Notes: generated from the letters alone by a model not told the origin. A stretch of DNA of 64,000 bases from Dryomyza anilis (GCA_951804985.1 OX638131.1:62133500-62197499), one strand, 5' to 3'; counted from the stretch's first letter, positions 49,201-63,700 are shown. Numbers and translations: made by a program.

Positions 49201-51790
49201 AAGATCAAAAAGATCAAAAAGATCAAAAAGATCAAAAAGATCAAAAAGATCAAAAAGATCAAAAAGATCAAAAAGATCAAAAAGATCAAAAAGATCAAAA
49301 AGATCAAAAAGATCAAAAAGACCAAAAAGACCAAAAAGATCAAAAAGATCAAAAAGATCAAAAAGACCAAAAAGATCAAAAAGATCAAAAAGATCAAAAA
49401 GATCAAAAAGATCAAAAAGATCAAAAAGATCAAAAAGATCAAAAAGATCAAAAAGATCAAAAAGATCAAAAAGATCAAAAAGATCAAAAAGATCAAAAAG
49501 ATCAAAAAGATCAAAAAGATCAAAAAGATCAAAAAGATCAAAAAGATCAAAAAGATCAAAAAGATCAAAAAGATCAAAAAGATCAAAAAGATCAAAAAGA
49601 TCAAAAAGATCAAAAAGATCAAAAAGATCAAAAAGATCAAAAAGATCAAAAAGATCAAAAAGATCAAAAAGATCAAAAAGATCAAAAAGATCAAAAAGAT
49701 CAAAAAGATCAAAAAGATCAAAAAGATCAAAAAGATCAAAAAGATCAAAAAGATCAAAAAGATCAAAAAGATCAAAAAGATCAAAAAGATCAAAAAGATC
49801 AAAAAGATCAAAAAGATCAAAAAGATCAAAAAGATCAAAAAGATCAAAAAGATCAAAAAGATCAAAAAGATCAAAAAGATCAAAAAGATCAAAAAGATCA
49901 AAAAGATCAAAAAGATCAAAAAGATCAAAAAGATCAAAAAGATCAAAAAGATCAAAAAGATCAAAAAGATCAAAAAGATCAAAAAGATCAAAAAGATCAA
50001 AAAGATCAAAAAGATCAAAAAGATCAAAAAGATGAAAAAGATGAAAAAGATGAAAAAGATGAAAAAGATGAAAAAGATCAAAAAGATGAAAAAGATCAAA
50101 AAGATCAAAAAGATCAAAAAGATCAAAAAGATCAAAAAGATCAAAAAGATCAAAAAGATCAAAGAGATCAAAAAGATCAAAAAGATCGAAAAGATCGAAA
50201 AGATCGAAAAGATCGAAAAGATCGAAAAGATCGAAAAGATCGAAAAGATCGAAAAGATCGAAAAGATCAAAAAGATCAAAAAGATCAAAAAGATCAAAAA
50301 GATCAAAAAGATCAAAAAGATCGAAAAGATCAAAAAGATCAAAAAGATCGAAAAGATCATAAAGATCGAAAAGATCGAAAAAATCAAAAAGATAGAAAAG
50401 ATCAAAAAGATCAAAAAAATCAAAAAGATCGAAAAGATCAGAAAGATCAAAAAGATCAAAAAGATCAAAAAGATCAAAAAGATCAAAAAGATCAAAAAGA
50501 TCAAAAAGATCAAAAAGATCAAAAAGATCAAAAAGATCAAAAAGATCAAAAAGATCAAAAAGATCAAAAAGATCAAAAAGATCAAAAAGATCAAAAAGAT
50601 CAAAAAGATCAGAAAGATCGAAAAGATCAAAAAGATGGAAAAGATCAAAAATGATCAAAAAGATCAAAAAGATCAAAAAGATCGAAAAGATCAAAAAGAT
50701 CGAAAAGATCGAAAAGATCAAAAAGATAGAAAAGATCAAAAAGATCAAAAAATCAAAAAGATCGAAAAGATCAGAAAAAAAAGCAAAAAGATCAAAAAGA
50801 TCGAAAAGATCAGAAAGATCAAAAAGATCAAAAAGATCAAAAAGATCAAAAAGATCAAAAAGATCAAAAAGATCAAAAAGATCAAAAAGATCGAAAAGAT
50901 CAAAAAGATGGAAAAGATCAAAAATGATCAAAAAGATCAAAAAGATCGAAGAGATCAAAAAGATCGAAAAGATCGAAAAGATCAAATAGATCAAAAAGTC
51001 AAAAAGATCGAAAAGATCAGAAAAAAAAGCAAAAAGATCAAAAAGATCGAAAAGATCGGAAAGATCAAAAAGATCAAAAAGATCAAAAAGATCAAAAAGA
51101 TCAAAAAGATCAAAAAGATCAAAAAGATCAAAAAGATCAAAAAGATCAAAAAGATCAAATAGATCAAAAAGATCATAAAGATCATAAAGATCATAAAGAT
51201 CAAAAAGATCAAAAAGATCAAAAAGATCAAAAAGATCGAAAAGATCGGAAAGATCAAAAAGATCAAAAAGATCAAAAAGATCAAAAAGATCAAAAAGATC
51301 AAAAAGATCAAAAAGATCAAATAGATCAAAAAGATCATAAAGATCATAAAGATCAAAAAGATCAAAAAGATCAAAAAGATCAAAAAGATCAAAAAGATCA
51401 AAAAGATCAAAAAGATCAAAAAGATCAAAAAGATCAAAAAGATCAAAAAGATCAAAAAGATCAAAAAGATCAAAAAGATCAAAAAGATCAAAAAGATCAA
51501 AAAGATCAAAAAGATCAAAAAGATCAAAAAGATCAAAAAGATTAAAAAGATCAAAAAGATCAAAAAGATCAAAATGATCAAAAAGATCAAAAAGATCAAA
51601 AAGATCAAAAAGATCAAAAAGATCAAAAAGATCAAAAAGATCAAAAAGATCAAAAAGATCAAAAAGATCAAAAAGATCAAAAAGATCAAAAAGATCAAAA
51701 AGATCAAAAAGATCAAAAAGATCAAAAAGATCAAAAAGATCAAAAAGATCAAAAAGATCAAAAAGATCAAAAAGATCAGAAAGATCGAAA
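22300..51790. repeat. Satellite domain I with AGAAAAAAAAGC signature blocks
   Basis: Long runs of pure units alternate with variant-rich blocks. One block ends aatgatcaaaaagatc then aaaaaataaaaaag, with its TAA ending at 26286, 32419, 41770, 43936 and 45063 (spacings 6133, 9351, 2166 and 1127 bp). A second block containing 'gatcaaatagatcaaaaagt' and agaaaaaaaagc recurs with the same boundary at 29608, 34418, 36026, 38768, 47181, 48996 and 50991. A third has aaaagaaataaaagaacg at about 35163, 36772 and 39513. Blocks are near-identical copies at variable distance, consistent with repeated unequal exchange. Confidence 0.85.
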
Positions 51791-54700
51791 AGATCGAAAA
51801 GATCAAAAAAGATCAAAAAAGATCAAAAAAGATCAAAAAGATCGAAAAGATCAAAAAGATAAAAAAGATCAAAAAGATAGAAAAGATCAAAAAGATCAAA
51901 AAGATCAAAAAGATCAATAAGATCAATAAGATCAAAAAGATCAAAAAGATCAAAAAGATCAAAAAGATCAGAAAGATCAGAAAGATCAAAAAGATCAAAA
52001 AGATGGAAAAGATCCAAAAGATCGAAAAGATCAAAAAGATCGAAAAGATCAAAACGATAGAAAAGATCAAAAAAATCAAAAAGATCAAAAAGATCAAAAA
52101 GATCAAAAAGATCAAAAAGATCATAAACATCAAAAAGATCAAAAAGATCAAAAGGATCAAAAAGATCAAAAAGATCAAAAAGATTAAAAAGATCAAAAAG
52201 ATCAAAAAGATCGAAAAGATCGAAAAGATCGAAAAGATCGAAAAATTCGAAAAGATCGAAAAGATCGAAAAGATCGAAAAGATCGAAAAGATCGAAAAGA
52301 TCAAAAAGATCGAAAAGATCAAAAAGATCAAAAAGATCAAAAAGATCAAAAAGATCAAAAAGATCAAAAAGATCAAAAAGATCAAAAAGATCAAAAAGAT
52401 CAAAAAGATCAAAAAGATCAAAAAGATCAAAAAGATCAAAAAGATCAAAAAGATCAAAAAGATCAAAAAGATCAAAAAGATCAAAAAGATCAAAAAGATC
52501 AAAAAGATCAAAAAGATCAAAAAGATCAAAAAGATCAAAAAGATCAAAAAGATCAAAAAGATCAAAAAGATCAAAAAGATCAAAAAGATCAAAAAGATCA
52601 AAAAGATCAAAAAGATCAAAAAGATCAAAAAGATCAAAAAGATCAAAAAGATCAAGAAGATCAAAAAGATCAAAATGATCAAAAAAATAGAAAAGATCGA
52701 AAAGATCAAAAAGATCGAAAAGATCAAAAAGATCAAAAAGATCAAAAAGATCAAAAAGATCAAAAAGATCAAAAAGATCAAAAAGATCAAAAAGATCAAA
52801 AAGATCAAAAAGATCAAAAAGATCAAAAAGATCAAAAAGATCAAAAAGATCAAAAAGATCAAAAAGATCAAAAAGATCAAAAAGGTCAAAAAGATCAAAA
52901 AGATCAAAAAGATCAAAAAGATCAAAAAGATCAAAAAGATCAAAAAGATCAAAAAGATCAAAAAGATCAAAAAGATCAAAAAGATCAAAAAGATCAAAAA
53001 GATCAAAAAGATCAAAAAGATCAAAAAGATCAAAAAGATCAAAAAGATCAAAAAGATCAAAAAGATCAAAAAGATCAAAAAGATCATAAAGATCAAAAAG
53101 ATCAAAAAGATCAAAAAGATCAAAAAGATCAAAAAGATCAAAAAGATCAAAAAGATCAAAAAGATCAAAAAGATCAAAAAGATCAAAAAGATCAAAAAGA
53201 TCAAAAAGATCAAAAAGATCAAAAAGATCAAAAAGATCAAAAAGATCAAAAAGATCAAAAAGATCAAAAAGATCAAAAAGATCAAAAAGATCAAAAAGAT
53301 CAAAAAGATCAAAAAGATCAAAAAGATCAAAAAGATCAAAAAGATCAAAAAGATCAAAAAGATCAAAAAGATCAAAAAGATCAAAAAGATCAAAAAGATC
53401 AAAAAGATCAAAAAGATCAGAAAGATCAAAAAGATCAAAAAGATCAGAAAGATCGAAAAGATCAAAAAAGATCAAAAAAGATCAAAAAAGATCAAAAAGA
53501 TCAAAAAGATCAAAAAGATCAAAAAGATCAAAAAGATCGAAAAGATCAAAAAGATCAAAAAGATCAAAAAGATCAAAAAGATCAAAAAGATGGAAAAGAT
53601 CAAAAAAAATCAAAAAGATCAAAAAGATCAAAAAGATCAAAAAGATCAGAAAGATCAGAAAGATCGAAAAGATCAAAAAGATCAAAAAGATCAAAAAGAT
53701 CAAAAAGATCAAAAGGATCAAAAAGATCAAAAAGATCAAAAAGATCAAAAAGATCAAAAAGATCAAAAAGATCAAAAAGATCAAAAAGATCAAAAAGATC
53801 AAAAAGATCAAAAAGATCAAAAAGATCAAAAAGATCAAAAAGATCAAAAAGATCAAAAAGATCAAAAAGATCAAAAAGATCAAAAAGATCAAAAAGATCA
53901 AAAAGATCAAAAAGATCAAATAGATCAAAAAGATCAAAAAGATCAAAAAGATCAAAAAGATCAAAAAGATCAAAATGATCAAAAAAATGGAAAAGATCGA
54001 AAAGATCAAAAAGATCGAAAAGATCGAAAAGATCAAAAAGATCAAAAAGATCAAAAAGATCAAAAAGATCAAAAAGATCAAAAAGATCAAAAAGGTCAAA
54101 AAGATCAAAAAGATCAAAAAGATCAAAAAGATCAAAAAGATCAAAAAGATCAAAAAGATCAAAAAGATCAAAAAGGTCAAAAAGATCAAAAAGATCAAAA
54201 AGTTCAAAAAGATCAAAAAGATCAAAAAGATCAAAATGATCAAACAGATCAAAAAGATCAAAAAGATCAAAAAGATCAAAAAGATCAAAAAGATCAAAAA
54301 GATCAAAAAGATCAAAAAGATCGAAAAGATCAAAAAGATCAAAAAGATCAAAAAGATCAAAAAGATCAAAAAGATCAAAAAAATGGAAAAGATCAAAAAA
54401 GATCGAAAAGATCGAAAAGATCGAAAAGATCAAAAAGATCAAAAAGATCAAAAGGATCAAAAAGATCAAAAAGATCAAAAGGATCAAAAAGATCAAAAAG
54501 ATGGAAAAGATCAAAAAGATGGAAAAGATCAAAAAAGATCAAAAAGATCGAAAAGATCAAAAAGATCAAAAAGATCAAAAAGATCAAAAAGATCAAAAAG
54601 ATCAAAAAGATCAAAAAGATCAAAAAGATCAAAAAGATCAAAAAGATCAAAAAGATCAAAAAGATCAAAAAGATCAAAAAGATGGAAAAGATCAAAAAAA

Positions 54701-57700
54701 ATCAAAAAGATCAAAAAGATCAAAAAGATCAAAAAGATCAAAAAGATCAAAAAGATCAAAAAGATCAGAAAGATCGAAAAGATCAAAAAGATCAAAAAGA
54801 TCAAAAAGATCAAAAAGATCAAAAGGATCAAAAAGATCAAAAAGATCAAAAAGATCAAAAAGATCAAAAAGATCAAAAAGATCAAAAAGATCAAAAAGAT
54901 CAAAAAGATCAAAAAGATCAAAAAGATCAAAAAGATCAAAAAGATCAAAAAGATCAAAAAGATCAAAAAGATCAAAAAGATCAAAAAGATCAGAAAGATC
55001 GAAAAGATCGAAAAGATCAAAAAGATCAAAAAGATCAAAAAGATCAAAAAGATCAAAAAGATCAAAAAGATCAAAAAGATGGAAAAGATCAAAAAGATCA
55101 AAAAGATCAAAAAGATCAAAAAGATCAGAAAGATCGAAAAGATCAAAAAGATCAAAAAGATCAAAAAGACCAAAAAGATCAAAAGGATCAAAAAGATCAA
55201 AAAGATCAAAAAGATCAAAAAGATCAAAAAGATCAAAAAGATCGAAAAGATCAAAAAGATCAAAAAGATCGAAAAGATCAAAAAGATCAAAAAGATCAAA
55301 AAGATCAAAAAGATCAAAAAGATCAAAAAAATGGAAAAGATCAAAAAAGATCGAAAAGATCGAAAAGATCGAAAAGATCAAAAAGATCAAAAAGATCAAA
55401 AGGATCAAAAAGATCAAAAAGATCAAAAGGATCAAAAAGATCAAAAAGATGGAAAAGATCAAAAAAGATCAAAAAGATCGAAAAGATCAAAAAGATCAAA
55501 AAGATCAAAAAGATCAAAAAGATCAAAAAGATCAAAAAGATCAAAAAGATCAAAAAGATCAAAAAGATCAAAAAGATCAAAAAGATCAAAAAGATCAAAA
55601 AGATCAAAAAGATCAAAAAGATCAAAAAGATCAAAAAGATCAAAAAGATCAAAAAGATCAAAAAGATCAAAAAGATCAAAAAATCAAAAAGATCAAAAAG
55701 ATCAAAGAGATCAAAAAGATCAAAAAGATCAAGAAGATCAAAAAGATCGAAAAGATCGAAAAGATCAAAATGATCGAAAAGATCAAAAAGATCAAAAAGA
55801 TCAAAAAGATCAGAAAGATCAGAAAGATCAGAAAGATCAAAAAGATCAAAAAGATCAAAAAGATCAAAAAGATCAAAAAGATCAAAAAGATCAAAAAGAT
55901 CAAAGAGATCAAAAAGATCAAAAAGATCAAAAAGATCAAAAAGATCAAAAAGATCAAAAAGATCAAAAAGATCAAAAAGATCAAAATGATCAAAAAGATC
56001 AAAAAGATCAAAAAGATCAAAAAGATTAAAAAGATCAAAAAGATCAAAAAGATCAAAAAGATCAAAAAGATCAAAAAGATCAAAAAGATCAAAAAGATCA
56101 AAAAGATCAAAAAGATCAAAAAGATCAAAAAGATCAAAAAGATCAAAAAGATCAAAAAGATCAAAAAGATCAAAAACATCAAAAAGATCAGAAAGATCGA
56201 AATGATCGAAAAGATCAAAGAGATCAAAAAGATCAAAAAGATCAAAAAGATCAAAAAGATCAAAAAGGATCAAAAAGATCAAAAAGATCAAAAAAATGGA
56301 AAAGATCAAAAAAGATCGAAAAGATCGAAGAGATCAAAAAGATCAAAAAGATCAAAAAGATCAAAAAGATCAAAAAGATCAAAAAGATCAAAAAGATCAG
56401 AAAGATCGAAAAGATCAAAAATGATCAAAAAAGATCAAAAAAGATCAAAAAAGATCAAAAAAGATCAAAAAAGATCAAAAAAGATCAAAAAAGATCAAAA
56501 AGATCGAAAAGATCAAAAAGATCAAAAAGATAAAAAAGATCAAAAAGATAGAAAAGATCAAAAAGATCAAAAAGATCAAAAAGATCAAAAAGATCAAAAA
56601 GATCAAAAAGATCAAAAAGATCAAAAAGATCAAAAAGATCAAAAAGATCAGAAAGATCAGAAAGATCAAAAAGATCAAAAAGATGGAAAAGATCCAAAAG
56701 ATCGAAAAGATCAAAAAGATCGAAAAGATCAAAACGATAGAAAAGATCAAAAAGATCAAAAAAATCAAAAAGATCAAAAAGATCAAAAAGATCAAAAAGA
56801 TCAAAAAGATCATAAACATCAAAAAGATCAAAAAGATCAAAAGGATCAAAAAGATCAAAAAGATCAAAAAGATAAAAAAGATCAAAAAGATAGAAAAGAT
56901 CAAAAAGATCAAAAAGATCAAAAAGATCAAAAAGATCAAAAAGATCAAAAAGATCAAAAAGATCAGAAAGATCAAAAAGATGGAAAAGATCCAAAAGATC
57001 CAAAAGATCGAAAAGATCAAAAAGATCGAAAAGATCAAAACGATAGAAAAGATCAAAAAGATCAAAAAAATCAAAAAGATCAAAAAGATCAAAAAGATCA
57101 AAAAGATCAAAAGGATCAAAAAGATCAAAAAGATCAAAAAGATCAAAAAGATCAGAAAGATCAGAAAGATCAAAAAGATCAAAAAGATGGAAAAGATCCA
57201 AAAGATCGAAAAGATCAAAAAGATCGAAAAGATCAAAACGATAGAAAAGATCAAAAAGATCGAAAAGATCAAAAAGATCAAAAAGATCAAAAAGATCAAA
57301 AAGATCAAAAGGATCAAAAGGATCAAAAAGATCAAAAAGATCAAAAAGATCAAAAAGATCAAAAAGATCAAAAAGATCAAAAAGATCAAAAAGATCAAAA
57401 AGATCAAAAAGATCAAAAAGATCAAAAAGATCAAAAAGATCAAAAAGATCAGAAAGATCGAAAAGATCGAAAAGATCAAAAAGATCAAAAAGATCAAAAA
57501 GATCAAAAAGATCAAAAAGATCAAAAAGATCAAAAAGATGGAAAAGATCAAAAAGATCAAAAAGATCAAAAAGATCAGAAAGATCGAAAAGATCAAAAAG
57601 ATCAAAAAGATCAAAAAGATCAAAAAGATCAAAAGGATCAAAGAGATCAAAAAGATCAAAAAGATCAAAAAGATCAAAAAGATCAAAAAGATCAAAAAGA

Positions 57701-60700
57701 TCAAAAAGATCAAAAAGATCGAAAAGATCAAAAAGATCAAAAAGATCGAAAAGATCAAAAAGATCAAAAAGATCAAAAAGATCAAAAAGATCAAAAAGAT
57801 CAAAAAGATCAAAAAGATCAAAAAGATCAAAAAAATGGAAAAGATCAAAAAAGATCGAAAAGATCGAAAAGATTGAAAAGATCAAAAAGATCAAAAAGAT
57901 CAAAAGGATCAAAAAGATCAAAAAGATCAAAAGGATCAAAAAGATCAAAAAGATGGAAAAGATCAAAAAAGATCAAAAAGATCGAAAAGATCAAAAAGAT
58001 CAAAAAGATCAAAAAGATCAAAAAGATCAAAAAGATCAAAAAGATCAAAAAGATCAAAAAGATCAAAAAGATCAAAAAGATCAAAAAGATCAAAAAGATC
58101 AAAAAGATCAAAAAGATCAAAAAGATCAAAAAGATCAAAAAGATCAAAAAGATCAAAAAGATCAAAAAGATCAAAAAGATCAAAAAGATCAAAAAGATCA
58201 AAAAGATCAAAAAATCATAAAATCAAAAAGATCAAAAAGATCAAAGAGATCAAAAAGATCAAAAAGATCAAGAAGATCAAAAAGATCGAAAAGATCGAAA
58301 AGATCAAAATGATCGAAAAGATCAAAAAGATCAAAAAGATCAAAAAGATCAGAAAGATCAGAAAGATCAGAAAGATCAAAAAGATCAAAAAGATCAAAAA
58401 GATCAAAAAGATCAAAAAGATCAAAAAGATCAAAAAGATCAAAAAGATCAAAAAGATCAAAAAGATCAAAAAGATCAAAGAGATCAAAAAGATCAAAAAT
58501 ATCAAAAAGATCAAGAAGATCAAAAAGATCGAAAAGATCGAAAAGATCAAAATGATCAAAAAGATCAAAAAGATCAGAAAGATCAGAAAGATCAGAAAGA
58601 TCAGAAAGATCAAAAAGATCAAAAAGATCAAAAAGATCAAAAAGATCAAAAAGATCAAAAAGATCAAAAAGATCAAAAAGATCAAAAAGATCAAAAAGAT
58701 CAAAAAGATCAAAAAGATCAAAAAGATCAAAAAGATCAAAAAGATCAAAAAGATCAAAAAGATCAAAAAGATCAAAAAGATCAAAAAGATCAAAAAGGAT
58801 CAAAATGATCAAAAAGATCAAAAAGATCAAAAAGATCAAAAAGATCAAAAAGATCAAAAAGATCAAAAAGATCAAAAAGATCAAAAAGATCAAAAAGATC
58901 AAAAAGATCAAAAAGATCAAAAAGATCAAAAAGATCAAAAAGATGGAAAAGATCAAAAAAGATCGAAAAGATCGAAAAGATCAAAAAAATGGAAAAGATC
59001 AAAAAAGATCGAAAAGATCGAAAAGATCAAAAAGATCAAAAAGATCAAAAAGATCAAAAGGATCAAAAAGATCAAAAAGATCAAAAGGATCAAAAAGATC
59101 AAAAAGATCAAAAAGATCAAAAAGATGGAAAAGATCAAAAAAGATCAAAAAGATCAAAAAGATCAAAAAGATCAAAAAGATCAAAAAGATCAAAAAGATC
59201 AAAAAGATGGAAAAGATCAAAAAAGATCGAAAAGATCAAAAAGATCAAAAAAATGGAAAAGATCAAAAAAGATCGAAAAGATCGAAAAGATCAAAAAGAT
59301 CAAAAAGATGGAAAAGATCAAAAAAGATCAAAAAGATCGAAAAGATCAAAAAGATCAAAGAGATCAAAAAGATCAAAAAGATCAAAAAGATCAAAAAGAT
59401 CAAAAAGATCAAAAAGATCAAAAAGATCAAAAAGATCAAAAAGATCAAAAAGATCAAAAAGATCAAAAAGATCAAAAAGATCAAAAAGATCAAAAAGATC
59501 AAAAAGATCAAAAAGATCAAAAAGATCAAAAAGATCAAAAAGATCAAAAAGATCAAAAAGATCAAAAAGATCAAAAAGATCAAAAAGATCAAAAAGATCA
59601 AAAAGATCAAAAAGATCAAAAAGATCAAAAAGATCAAAAAGATCAAAAAGATCAAAAAGATCAAAAAGATCAAAAAGATCAAAAAGATCAAAAAGATCAA
59701 AAAGATCAAAAAGATCAAAAAGATCAAAAAGATCAAAAAGATCAAAAAGATCAAAAAGATCAAAAAGATCAAAAAGATCAAAAAGATCAAAAAGATCAAA
59801 AAGATCAAAAAGATCAAAAAGATCAAAAAGATCAAAAAGATCAAAAAGATCAAAAAGATCAAATAGATCAAAAAGATCAAAAAGATCAAAAAGATCAAAA
59901 AGATCAAAGAGATCAAAAAGATCAAAAAGATCAAAAAGATCAAAAAGATCAAAAAGATCAAAAAGATCAAAAAGATCAAAAAGGATCAAAAAGATCAAAA
60001 AGATCAAAAAAATGGAAAAGATCAAAAAAGATCGAAAAGATCGAAAAGATCAAAAAGATCAAAAAGATCAAAAAGATCAAAAAGATCAAAAAGATCAAAA
60101 AGATCAAAAAGGATCAAAAAGGATCAAAAAGATCAAAAAGATCAAAAAAATGGAAAAGATCAAAAAAGATCGAAAAGATCGAAGAGATCAAAAAGATCAA
60201 AAAGATCAAAAAGATCAAAAAGATCAAAAAGATCAAAAAGATCAAAAAGATCAAAAAGATCAAAAAGATCAAAAAGATCAAAAAGATCAAAAAGATCAAA
60301 AAGATCAAAAAGATCAAAAAGATCAAAAAGATCAGAAAGATCGAAAAGATCGAAAAGATCGAAAAGATCAAAAAGATCAAAAAGATCAAAGAGATCAAAA
60401 AGATCAAAAAGATCAAAAAGATGGAAAAGATCAAAAAAAAATCAAAAAGATCAAAAAGATCAAAAAGATCAAAAAGATCAAAAAGATCAAAAAGATCAGA
60501 AAGATCGAAAAGATCAAAAAGATCAAAAAGATCAAAAAGATCAAAAGGATCAAAAAGATCAAAAAGATCAAAAAGATCAAAAAGATCAAAAAGATCAAAA
60601 AGATCAAAAAGATCAAAAAGATCAAAAAGATCAAAAAGATCAAAAAGATCAAAAAGATCAAAAAGATCAAAAAGATCAAAAAGATCAAAAAGATCAAAAA

Positions 60701-63700
60701 GATCAAAAAGATCAAAAAGATCAAAAAGATCAAAAAGATCAAAAAGATCAAAAAGATCAAAAAGATCAAAAAGATCAAAAAGATCAAAAAGATCAAAAAG
60801 ATCAAAAAGTTCAAATAGATCAAAAAGATCAAAAAGATCAAAAAGATCAAAAAGATCAAAATGATCAAAAAAATGGAAAAGATCGAAAAGATCGAAAAGA
60901 TCAAAAAGATCAAAAAGATCAAAAAGATCAAAAAGATCAAAAAGATCAAAAAGATCAAAAAGATCAAAAAGATCAAAAAGATCAAAAAGGTCAAAAAGAT
61001 CAAAAAGATCAAAAAGATCAAAAAGATCAAAAAGATCAAAAAGATCAAAAAGATCAAAAAGATCAAAAAGATCAAAAAGATCAAAAAGATCAAAAAGATC
61101 AAAAAGATCAAAAAGATCAAAAAGTTCAAAAAGATCAAAAAGATCAAAAAGATCAAAATGATCAAACAGATCAAAAAGATCAAAAAGATCAAAAAGATCA
61201 AAAAGATCAAAAAGATCGAAAAGATCAAAAAGATCAAAAAGATCGAAAAGATCAAAAAGATCAAAAAGATCAAAAAGATCAAAAAGATCAAAAAGATCAA
61301 AAAGATCAAAAAGATCAAAAAGATCAAAAAAATGGAAAAGATCAAAAAAGATCGAAAAGATCGAAAAGATCGAAAAGATCAAAAAGATCAAAAAGATCAA
61401 AAGGATCAAAAAGATCAAAAAGATCAAAAGGATCAAAAAGATCAGAAAGATGGAAAAGATCAAAAAAGATCAAAAAGATCGAAAAGATCAAAAAGATCAA
61501 AAAGATCAAAAAGATCAAAAAGATCAAAAATATCAAAAAGATCAAAAAGATCAAAAAGATCAAAAAGATCAAAAAGATCAAAAAGATCAAAAAGATCAAA
61601 AAGATCAAAAAGATCAAAAAGATCAAAAAGATCAAAAAGATCAAAAAGATCAAAAAGATCAAAAAGATCAAAGAGATCAAAAAGATCAAAAAGATCAAGA
61701 AGATCAAATAGATCGAAAAGATCGAAAAGATCAAAATGATCGAAAAGATCAAAAAGATCAAAAAGATCAAAAAGATCAGAAAGATCAGAAAGATCAAAAA
61801 GATCAAAAAGATCAAAAAGATCAAAAAGATCAAAAAGATCAAAAAGATCAAAATGATCAAAAAGATCAAAGAGATCAAAAAGATCAAAAAGATCAAAAAG
61901 ATCAAAAAGATCAAAAAGATCAAAAAGATCAAAAAGATCAAAATGATCAAAAAGATCAAAAAGATCAAAAAGGATCAAAAAGATCAAAAAGATCAAAATG
62001 ATCAAAAAGATTAAAAAGATCAAAAAGATCAAAAAGATCAAAAAGATCAAAAAGATCAAAAAGATCAAAAAGATCAAAAAGATCAAAAAGATCAAAAAGA
62101 TCAAAAAGATCAAAAAGATCAAAAAGATCAAAAAGATCAAAAAGATCAAAAAGATCAAAAAGATCAAAAAGATCAAAAAGATCAAATAGATCAAAAAGAT
62201 CAAAAAGATCAAAAAGATCAAAAAGATCAAAAAGATCAAAAAGATCAGAAAGATCAGAAAGATCAGAAAGATCAAAAAGATCAAAAAGATCAAAAAGATC
62301 AAAATGATCAAAAAAATGGAAAAGATCGAAAAGATCAAAAAGATCGAAAAGATCGAAAAGATCAAAAAGATCAAAAAGATCAAAAAGATCAAAAAGATCA
62401 AAAAGATCAAAAAGATCAAAAAGATCAAAAAGATCAAAAAGATCAAAAAGGTCAAAAAGATCAAAAAGATCAAAAAGATCAAAAAGATCAAAAAGATCAA
62501 AAAGATCAAAAAGATCAAAAAGATCAAAAAGATCAAAAAGATCAAAAAGATCAAAAAGATCAAAAAGATCAAAAAGTTCAAAAAGATCAAAAAGATCAAA
62601 AAGATCAAAATGATCAAACAGATCAAAAAGATCAAAAAGATCAAAAAGATCAAAAAGATCAAAAAGATCGAAAAGATCAAAAAGATCAAAAAGATCGAAA
62701 AGATCAAAAAGATCAAAAAGATCAAAAAGATCAAAAAGATCAAAAAGATCAAAAAGATCAAAAAGATCAAAAAGATCAAAAAAATGGAAAAGATCAAAAA
62801 AGATCGAAAAGATCGAAAAGATCGAAAAGATCAAAAAGATCAAAAAGATCAAAAGGATCAAAAAGATCAAAAAGATCAAAAGGATCAAAAAGATCAGAAA
62901 GATGGAAAAGATCAAAAAAGATCAAAAAGATCGAAAAGATCAAAAAGATCAAAAAGATCAAAAAGATCAAAAAGATCAAAAAGATCAAAAATATCAAAAA
63001 GATCAAAAAGATCAAAAAGATCAAAAAGATCAAAAAGATCAAAAAGATCAAAAAGATCAAAAAGATCAAAAAGATCAAAAAGATCAAAAAGATCAAAAAG
63101 ATCAAAAAGATCAAAAAGATCAAAGAGATCAAAAAGATCAAAAAGATCAAGAAGATCAAATAGATCGAAAAGATCGAAAAGATCAAAATGATCGAAAAGA
63201 TCAAAAAGATCAAAAAGATCAAAAAGATCAGAAAGATCAGAAAGATCAGAAAGATCAAAAAGATCAAAAAGATCAAAAAGATCAAAAAGATCAAAAAGAT
63301 CAAAAAGATCAAAAAGATCAAAAAGATCAAAGAGATCAAAAAGATCAAAAAGATCAAAAAGATCAAAAAGATCAAAAAGATCAAAAAGATCAAAAAGATC
63401 AAAATGATCAAAAAGATCAAAAAGATCAAAAAGGATCAAAAAGATCAAAAAGATCAAAATGATCAAAAAGATTAAAAAGATCAAAAAGATCAAAAAGATC
63501 AAAAAGATCAAAAAGATCAAAAAGATCAAAAAGATCAAAAAGATCAAAAAGATCAAAAAGATCAAAAAGATCAAAAAGATCAAAAAGATCAAAAAGATCA
63601 AATAGATCAAAAAGATCAAAAAGATCAAAAAGATCAAAAAGATCAAAGAGATCAAAAAGATCAAAAAGATCAAAAAGATCAAAAAGATCAAAAAGATCAA

